The position numbers and the translations under genes are program-made. From NCBI GenBank assembly GCA_949126835.1, contig OX421506.1:14976284-15040283 (forward strand): a stretch of DNA of 64,000 nt, in the 5' to 3' direction. Shown in pieces: positions 49,401-58,400 of the stretch. How positions within the stretch are numbered: position 1 is the first letter of the stretch; every line of letters starts with the position of its first letter. The stretch is from Anisus vortex. Lineage: Eukaryota; Mollusca; Gastropoda; Planorbidae. The notes beneath the pieces are model-generated. The model ran no database searches and was not told the DNA's origin. It was given only the letters and a program-made list of their open reading frames with translations.

Positions 49401-52400
49401 GGTGCCGCGGTCGTGATGGGTGCCGCGGTCGTGGTGGGTGCCGCGGTCGTGGTGGGTGCCGCGGTCGTGGTGGGTGCCGCCGTCGTTGTGGGTGCCGCCG
49501 TCGTTGTGGGTGCCGCCGTCGTTGTGGGTGCCGCGGTCGTTGTGGGTGCCGCGGTCGTTGTGGGTGCCGCGGTCGATGTGGGTGCCGCGGTCGTGGTGGG
49601 TGCCGCGGTCGTGGTGGGTGCCGCGGTCGTGGTGGGTGCCGCGGTCGTGGTGGGTGCCGCGGTCGTGGTGGGTGCCGCGGTCGTGGTGGGTGCCGCCGTA
49701 GTTGTGGGTGCCGCCGTAGTTGTGGGTGCCGCCGTAGTTGTGGGTGCCGCGGTCGTTGTGGGTGCCGCGGTCGTTGTGGGTGCCGCGGTCGTTGTGGGTG
49801 CAGCGGTCGTTGTGGGTGCCGCGGTCGTTGTGGGTGCCGCGGTCGTGGTGGGTGCCGCGGTCGTGGTGGGTGCCGCGGTCGTGGTGGGTGCCGCGGTCGT
49901 GGTGGGTGCCGCGGTCGTTGTGGGTGCCGCCGTCGTTGTGGGTGCCGCGGTCGTGGTGGGTGCCGCGGTCGTGGTGGGTGCCTCGGTCGTGGTGGGTGCC
50001 GCGGTCGTGGTGGGTGCCGCCGTAGTTGTGGGTGCCGCCGTAGTTGTGGGTGCCGCCGTAGTTGTGGGTGCCGCCGTAGTTGTGGGTGCCGCGGTCGTTG
50101 TGGGTGCCGCGGTCGTTGTGGGTGCAGCGGTCGTTGTGGGTACCGCGGTCGTTGTGGGTACCGCGGTCGTTGTGGGTGCCGCCGTCGTTGTGGGTGCCGC
50201 CGTCGTTGTGGGTGCCGCGGTCGTGGTGGGTGCCGCGGTCGTGGTGGGTGCCGCGGTCGTGGTGGGTGCCGCGGTCGTGGTGGGTGCCGCCGTAGTTGTG
50301 GGTGCCGCCGTAGTTGTGGGTGCCGCCGTAGTTGTGGGTGCCGCGGTCGTTGTGGGTGCCGCGGTCGTTGTGGGTGCAGCGGTCGTTGTGGGTGCAGCGG
50401 TCGTTGTGGGTGCAGCGGTCGTTGTGGGTACCGCGGTCGTTGTGGGTGCCGCGGTCAATGTGGGTGCCGCGGTCGTTGTGGGTGCCGCGGTCGTTGTGGG
50501 TGCCGCGGTCGTGGTGGGTGCCGCGGTCGTGGTGGGTGCCGCGGTCGTGGTGGGTGCCGCGGTCGTGGTGGGTGCCGCGGTCGTGGTGGGTGCCGCCGTA
50601 GTTGTGGGTGCCGCCGTAGTTGTGGGTGCCGCCGTAGTTGTGGGTGCCGCCGTAGTTGTGGGTGCCGCCGTAGTTGTGTGTGCAGCGGTCGTTGTGGGTG
50701 CCGCGGTCGTTGTGGGTACCGCGGTCGTTGTGGGTGCCGCGGTCGTTGTGGGTGCCGCGGTCGTTGTGGGTGCCGCGGTCGTGGTGGGTGCCGCGGTCGT
50801 TGTGGGTGCCGCGGTCGTTGTGGGTGCCGCGGTCGTTGTGGGTGCCGCGGTCGTTGTGGGTGCCGCGGTCGTTGTGGGTGCCGCGGTCGTTGTGGGTGCC
50901 GCCGTCGTTGTGGGTGCCGCCGTCGTTGTGAGTGCCGCGGTCGTTGTGGGTGCCGCGGTCGTTGTGGGTGCCGCGGTCGTGGTGGGTGCCGCGGTCGTGG
51001 TGGGTGCCGCGGTCGCGGTGGGTGCCGCGGTCGTGGTGGGTGCCGCGGTCGTGGTGGGTGCCGCGGTCGTGGTGGGTGCCGCGGTCGTGGTGGGTGCCGC
51101 GGTCGTGGTGGGTGCCGCCGTCGTTGTGGGTGCCGCCGTCGTTGTGGGTGCCGCCGTCGTTGTGGGTGCCGCGGTCGTTGTGGGTGCCGCGGTCGATGTG
51201 GGTGCCGCGGTCGTAGTGGGTGCCGCGGTCGTGGTGGGTGCCGCGGTCGTGGTGGGTGCCGCGGTCGTGGTGGGTGCCGCGGTCGTGGTGGGTGCCGCGG
51301 TCGTGGTGGGTGCCGCGGTCGTGGTGGGTGCCGCCGTAGTTGTGGGTGCCGCCGTAGTTGTGGGTGCCGCGGTCGTTGTGGGTGCCGCGGTCGTTGTGGG
51401 TGCCGCGGTCGTTGTGGGTGCCGCGGTCGTTGTGGGTGCAGCGGTCGTTGTGGGTGCCGCGGTCGTTGTGGGTGCCGCGGTCGTGGTGGGTGCCGCGGTC
51501 GTGGTGGGTGCCGCGGTCGTGGTGGGTGCCGCGGTCGTGGTGGGTGCCGCGGTCGTGGTGGGTGCCGCGGTCGTTGTGGGTGCCGCCGTCGTTGTGGGTG
51601 CCGCGGTCGTGGTGGGTGCCGCGGTCGTGGTGGGTGCCGCGGTCGTGGTCTGTGCCGCGGTCGTGGTGGGTGCCGCCGTAGTTGTGGGTGCCGCCGTAGT
51701 TTTGGGTGCCGCCGTAGTTGTGGGTGCCGCCGTAGTTGTGGGTGCCGCCGTAGTTGTGGGTGCCGCGGTCGTTGTGGGTGCCGCGGTCGTTGTGGGTGCA
51801 GCGGTCGTTGTGGGTACCGCGGTCGTTGTGGGTACCGCGGTCGTTGTGGGTGCCGCCGTCGTTGTGGGTGCCGCCGTCGTTGTGGGTGCCGCGGTCGTGG
51901 TGGGTGCCGCGGTCGTGGTGGGTGCAACGGTCGTGGTGGGTGCCGCGGTCGGTGTGGGTGCCGCCGTAGTTGTGGGTTCCGCCGTAGTTGTGGGTGCCGC
52001 CGTAGTTGTGGGTGCCGCGGTCGTTGTGGGTGCCGCGGTCGTTGTGGGTGCAGCGGTCGTTGTGGGTGCAGCGGTCGTTGTGGGTACCGCGGTCGTTGTG
52101 GGTGCCGCGGTCGTTGTGGGTGCCGCGGTCGTTGTGGGTGCCGCGGTCGTTGTGGGTGCCGCGGTCGTTGTGGGTGCCGCGGTCGTGGTGGGTGCCGCGG
52201 TCGTGGTGGGTGCCGCGGTCGTGGTGGGTGCCGCGGTCGTGGTGGGTGCCGCGGTCGTGGTGGGTGCCGCCGTAGTTGTGGGTGCCGCCGTAGTTGTGGG
52301 TGCCGCCGTAGTTGTGGGTGCCGCCGTAGTTGTGGGTGCCGCCGTAGTTGTGGGTGCAGCGGTCGTTGTGGGTGCCGCGGTCGTTGTGGGTACCGCGGTC

Positions 52401-55400
52401 GTTGTGGGTGCCGCGGTCGTTGTGGGTGCCGCGGTCGTTGTGGGTGCCGCGGTCGTGGTGGGTGCCGCCGTAGTTGTGGGTGCCGCCGTAGTTGTGGGTG
52501 CAGCGGTCGTTGTGGGTGCCGCGGTCGTTGTGGGTACCGCGGTCGTTGTGGGTGCCGCGGTCGTTGTGGGTGCCGCGGTCGTTGTGGGTGCCGCGGTCGT
52601 GGTGGGTACCGCGGTCGTTGTGGGTGCCGCGGTCGTTGTGGGTGCAGCGGTCGTTGTGGGTACCGCGGTCGTTGTGGGTGCCGCGGTCGTTGTGGGTGCC
52701 GCGGTCGTTGTGGGTGCCGCGGTCGTTGTGGGTGCCGCCGTCGTTGTGGGTGCCGCCGTCGTTGTGGGTGCCGCGGTCGTGGTGGGTGCCGCGGTCGTGG
52801 TGGGTGCCGCGGTCGTGGTGGGTGCCGCCGTAGTTGTGGGTGCCGCCGTAGTTGTGGGTGCCGCCGTAGTTGTGGGTGCCGCCGTAGTTGTGGGTGCCGC
52901 CGTAGTTGTGGGTGCCGCGGTCGTTGTGGGTGCCGCGGTCGTTGTGGGTGCAGCGGTCGTTGTGGGTACCGCGGTCGTTGTGGGTGCCGCGGTCGTTGTG
53001 GGTGCCGCCGTCGTTGTGGGTGCCGCCGTCGTTGTGGGTGCCGCCGTCGTTGTGGGTGCCGCGGTCGTGGTGGGTGCCGCGGTCGTGGTGGGTGCCGCGG
53101 TCGTGGTGGGTGCCGCCGTAGTTGTGGGTGCCGCCGTAGTTGTGGGTGCCGCCGTAGTTGTGGGTGCCGCGGTCGTTGTGGGTGCCGCCGTCGTTGTGGG
53201 TGCCGCCGTCGTTGTGGGTGCCGCGGTCGTGGTGGGTGCCGCGGTCGTGGTGGGTGCCGCGGTCGTGGTGGGTGCCGCGGTCGTGGTGGGTGCCGCCGTA
53301 GTTGTGGGTGCCGCCGTAGTTGTTAGTGCCGCCGTAGTTGTGGGTGCCGCCGTAGTTGTGGGTGCCGCCGTAGTTGTGGGTGCCGCCGTAGTTGTGGGTG
53401 CCGCGGTCGTTGTGGGTGCCGCGGTCGTTGTGGGTGCAGCGGTCGTTGTGGGTGCCGCGGTCGTTGTGGGTGCCGCGGTAGTTGTGGGTGCCGCCGTCGT
53501 TGTGGGTGCCGCCGTCGTTGTGGGTGCCGCCGTCGTTGTGGGTGCCGCGGTCGTGGTGGGTGCCGCGGTCGTGGTGGGTGCCGCGGTCGTGGTGGGTGCC
53601 GCCTTAGTTGTGGGTGCCGCCGTAGTTGTGTGTGCCGCCGTAGTTGTGGGTGCCGCCGTAGTTGTGGGTGCCGCCGTAGTTGTGGGTGCCGCGGTCGTTG
53701 TGGGTGCCGCGGTCGTTGTGGGTGCAGCGGTCGTTGTGGGTGCCGCGGTCGTTGTGGGTGCCGCGGTCGTTGTGGGTGCCGCGGTCGTTGTGGGTGCCGC
53801 GGTCGTTGTGGGTGCCGCGGTCGTTGTGGGTGCCGCGGTCGTGGTGGGTGCCGCGGTCGTGGTGGGTGCCGCGGTCGTGGTGGGTGCCGCGGTCGTGGTG
53901 GGTGCCGCGGTCGTGGTGGGTGCCGCGGTCGTGGTGGGTGCCGCGGTCGTGGTGGGTGCCGCCGTTGTTGTGGGTGCCGCCGTTGTTGTGGGTGCCGCCG
54001 TAGTTGTGGGTGCCGCCGTAGTTGTGGGTGCCGCCGTAGTTGTGGGTGCCGCGGTCGTTGTGGGTGCCGCGGTCGTTGTGGGTGCAGCGGTCGTTGTGGG
54101 TACCGCGGTCGTTGTGGGTGCCGCAGTCGTTGTGGGTGCCGCGGTCGTTGTGGGTGCCGCCGTCGTTGTGGGTGCCGCCGTCGTTGTGGGTGCCGCGGTC
54201 GTGGTGGGTGCCGCGGTCGTGGTGGGTGCCGCGGTCGTGGTGGGTGCCGCCGTAGTTGTGGGTGCCGCCGTAGTTGTGGGTGCCGCCGTAGTTGTGGGTG
54301 CCGCCGTAGTTGTGGGTGCCGCCGTAGTTGTGGGTGCCGCGGTCGTTGTGGGTGCCGCGGTCGTTGTGGGTGCCGCGGTCGTTGTGGGTGCCGCGGTCGT
54401 TGTGGGTGCAGCGGTCGTTGTGGGTACCGCCGTAGTTGTGGGTGCCGCGGTCGTTGTGGGTGCCGCCGTCGTTGTGGGTGCCGCCGTCGTTGTGGGTGCC
54501 GCCGTCGTTGTGGGTGCTGCCGTCGTGGTGGGTGCCGCCGTCGTGGTGGGTGCCGCGGTCGTGGTGGGTGCCGCAGTCGTGGTGGGTGCCGCGGTCGTGG
54601 TGGGTGCCGCGGTCGTGGTGGGTGCCGCGGTCGTTGTGGGTGCCGCGGTCGTTGTGGGTGCCGCGGTCGTTGTGGGTGCCGCGGTCGTTGTGGGTGCCGC
54701 GGTCGTGGTGGGTGCCGCGGTCGTGGTGGGTGCCGCGGTCGTGGTGGGTGCCGCGGTCGTGGTGGGTGCCGCGGTCGTGGTGGGTGCCGCCGTAGTTGTG
54801 GGTGCCGCCGTAGTTGTGGGTGCCGCCGTAGTTGTGGGTGCCGCCGTAGTTGTGGGTGCCGCCGTAGTTGTGGGTGCAGCGGTCGTTGTGGGTGCCGCGG
54901 TCGTTGTGGGTACCGCGGTCGTTGTGGGTGCCGCGGTCGTTGTGGGTGCCGCGGTCGTTGTGGGTGCCGCGGTCGTGGTGGGTGCCGCCGTAGTTGTGGG
55001 TGCCGCCGTAGTTGTGGGTGCAGCGGTCGTTGTGGGTGCCGCGGTCGTTGTGGGTACCGCGGTCGTTGTGGGTGCCGCGGTCGTTGTGGGTGCCGCGGTC
55101 GTTGTGGGTGCCGCGGTCGTGGTGGGTACCGCGGTCGTTGTGGGTGCCGCGGTCGTTGTGGGTGCCGCCGTAGTTGTGGGTGCCGCGGTCGTTGTGGGTG
55201 CCGCGGTCGTTGTGGGTGCAGCGGTCGTTGTGGGTACCGCGGTCGTTGTGGGTGCCGCAGTCGTTGTGGGTGCCGCGGTCGTTGTGGGTGCCGCCGTCGT
55301 TGTGGGTGCCGCCGTCGTTGTGGGTGCCGCGGTCGTGGTGGGTGCCGCGGTCGTGGTGGGTGCCGCGGTCGTGGTGGGTGCCGCGGTCGTGGTGGGTGCC

Positions 55401-58400
55401 GCCGTAGTTGTGGGTGCCGCCGTAGTTGTGGGTGCCGCCGTAGTTGTGGGTGCCGCCGTAGTTGTGGGTGCCGCCGTAGTTGTGGGTGCCGCGGTCGTTG
55501 TGGGTGCCGCGGTCGTTGTGGGTGCCGCGGTCGTTGTGGGTGCCGCGGTCGTTGTGGGTGCAGCGGTCGTTGTGGGTACCGCCGTAGTTGTGGGTGCCGC
55601 GGTCGTTGTGGGTGCCGCCGTCGTTGTGGGTGCCGCCGTCGTTGTGGGTGCCGCCGTCGTTGTGGGTGCTGCCGTCGTGGTGGGTGCCGCCGTCGTGGTG
55701 GGTGCCGCGGTCGTGGTGGGTGCCGCGGTCGTGGTGGGTGCCGCGGTCGTGGTGGGTGCCGCGGTCGAGGTGGGTGCCGCCGTAGTTGTGGGTGCCGCCG
55801 TAGTTGTGGGTGCCGCCGTAGTTGTGGGTGCCGCGGTCGTTGTGGGTGCCGCGGTCGTTGTGGGTGCCGCGGTCGTTGTGGGTGCCGCGGTCGTTGTTGG
55901 TGCCGCGGTCGTTGTGGGTGCCGCGGTCGTTGTGGGTGCCGCGGTCGTTGTGGGTGCCGCGGTCGTTGTGGGTGCCGCGGTCGTTGTGGGTGCCGCGGTC
56001 GTTGTGGGTGCCGCGGTCGTTGTGGGTGCCGCGGTCGTTGTGGGTGCCGCGGTCGTTGTGGTTGCCGCGGTCGTTGTGGGTGCCGCCGTCGTTGTGGGTG
56101 CCGCCGTCGTTGTGGGTGCCGCCGTCGTTGTGGTTGCCGCCGTCGTTGTGGGTGCCGCCGTCGTTGTGGGTGCCGCGGTCGTTGTGGGTGCCGCGGTCGT
56201 TGTGGGTGCCGCGGTCGTTGTGGGTGCCGCGGTCGTTGTGGGAGCCGCCGTACTTGTGGGTGCCGCCGTACTTGTGGGTGCCGCGGTACTTGTGGGTGCC
56301 GCCGTCGTTGTGGGTGCCGCCGTCGTTGTGGGTGCCGCGGTCGTTGTGGGTGCCGCGGTCGTTGTGGGTGCCGCGGTCGTTGTGGGTGCCGCGGTCGTTG
56401 TGGGTGCCGCGGTAGATGTGGGTGCCGCGGTCGTTGTGGGTGCCGCGGTCGTTGTGGGTGCCGCGGTCGTTGTGGGTGCCGCGGTCGTTGTGGGTGCCGC
56501 GGTCGTTGTGGGTGCCGCGGTCGTTGTGGGTGCCGCGGTCGTTGTGGGTGCCGCGGTCGTTGTGGGTGCCGCGGTCGTTGTGGGTGCCGCGGTCGTTGTG
56601 GGTGCCGCGGTCGTTGTGGGTGCCGCCGTAGTTGTGGGTGCCGCCGTAGTTGTGGGTGCCGCGGTCGTTGTGGGTGCCGCGGTCGTTGTGGGTGCCGCGG
56701 TCGTTGTGGGTGCCGCGGTCGTTGTGGGTGCCGCGGTCGTTGTGGGTGCCTCCGTAGATATGGGTGCCGCGGTCGTTGTGGGTGCCGCGGTCGTTGTGGG
56801 TGCCGCGGTCGTTGTGGGTGCCGCGGTCGTTGTGGGTGCCGCGGTCGTTGTTGGTGCCGCGGAGGTGGACTGCGTGGTAGTTGTTGCTATAGTTGTAGAA
56901 TCTGTGGTAGTTGGTGCCGCGGAATTGGACTGTGCGGTAGTTGTTGCTATAGTTGTAGAGTCGGTTGTTGTTGGTGCTGCCGAAGTGGACTGCGTGGTAG
57001 TTGTTGCTATAGTTGTAGAGTCTGTGGTAGGTGATACTATAGTTGTAGAGTCTGTGCTAGTTGGTGCCGCCGAAGTGGACTGTGCGGTAGTTGATGCTAT
57101 CGTTGTAGAATCTGTGGTAGTTGGTGCCGCGGAAGTGGACTGTGCGGTAGTTGATGCTATAGTTGTAGAGTCTGTGGTAGGTGATACTATAGTTGTAGAG
57201 TCTGTGCTAGTTGGTGCCGCCGAAGTGGACTGTGCGGTAGTTGATGCTATAGTTGTAGAGTCTGTGGTAGGTGATACTATAGTTGTAGAGTCAGTGGTAG
57301 TTGGTGCCGCCGAAGTGGACTGTGCGGTAGTTGATACTATCGTTGTAGAATCTGTGGTAGTTGGTGCCGCGGAAGTGGACTGTGCGGTAGTTGATGCTAT
57401 AGTTGTAGAGTCTGTGGTAGGTGATGCTATAGTTGTAGAGTCTGTGGTAGGTGATACTATAGTTGTAGAGTCTGTGCTAGTTGGTGCCGCCGAAGTGGAC
57501 TGTGCGGTAGTAGATGCTATAGTTGTAGAGTCAGTGGTAGGTGATACTATAGTTGTAGAGTCTGTGCTAGTTGGTGCCGCCGAAGTGGACTGTGCGGTAG
57601 TAGATGCTATAGTTGTAGAGTCTGTGGTAGGTGATGCTATAGTTGTAGAGTCTGTGGTAGGTGATACTATAGTTGTAGAGTCTGTGCTAGTTGGTGCCGC
57701 CGAAGTGGACTGTGCGGTAGTAGATGCTATAGTTGTAGAGTCTGTGGTAGGTGATGCTATAGTTGTAGAGTCTGTGGTAGGTGATACTATAGTTGTAGAG
57801 TCTGTGCTAGTTGGTGCCGCCGAAGTGGACTGTGCGGTAGTAGATGCTATAGTTGTAGAGTCTGTGGTAGGTGATACTATAGTTGTAGAGTCTGTGCTAG
57901 TTGGTGCCGCCGAAGTGGACTGTGCGGTAGTAGATGCTATAGTTGTAGAGTCTGTGGTAGGTGATGCTATAGTTGTAGAGTCTGTGGTAGGTGATACTAT
58001 AGTTGTAGAGTCTGTGCTAGTTGGTGCCGCCGAAGTGGACTGTGCGGTAGTTGATGCTATCGTTGTAGAGTCTGTGCTAGTTGGTGCCGCCGAAGTGGAC
58101 TGTGCGGTAGTTGATGCTTTAGTTGTAGAGTCTGTGCTAGTTGGTGCCGCCGAAGTGGACTGTGCGGTAGTTGATGCTATAGTTGTAGAGTCTGTGCTAG
58201 TTGGTGCCGCCGAAGTGGACTGTGCGGTAGTTGATGCTATCGTTGTAGAATCTGTGGTAGTTGGTGCCGCGGAAGTGGACTGTGCGGTAGTTGATGCTAT
58301 AGTTGTAGAGTCTGTGGTAGGTGATACTATAGTTGTAGAGTCTGTGCTAGTTGGTGCCGCCGAAGTGGACTGTGCGGTAGTTGATGCTATAGTTGTAGAG

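Noticed and set aside
40303..53326. Long Arg/Cys/Gly- and His/Pro/Arg-rich ORFs (CRGRCG, HPQRPR, WVPRSL repeats)
   Set aside because: They are other frames of the same 18-bp unit, which has few stop codons in any register. None has unique flanking sequence.
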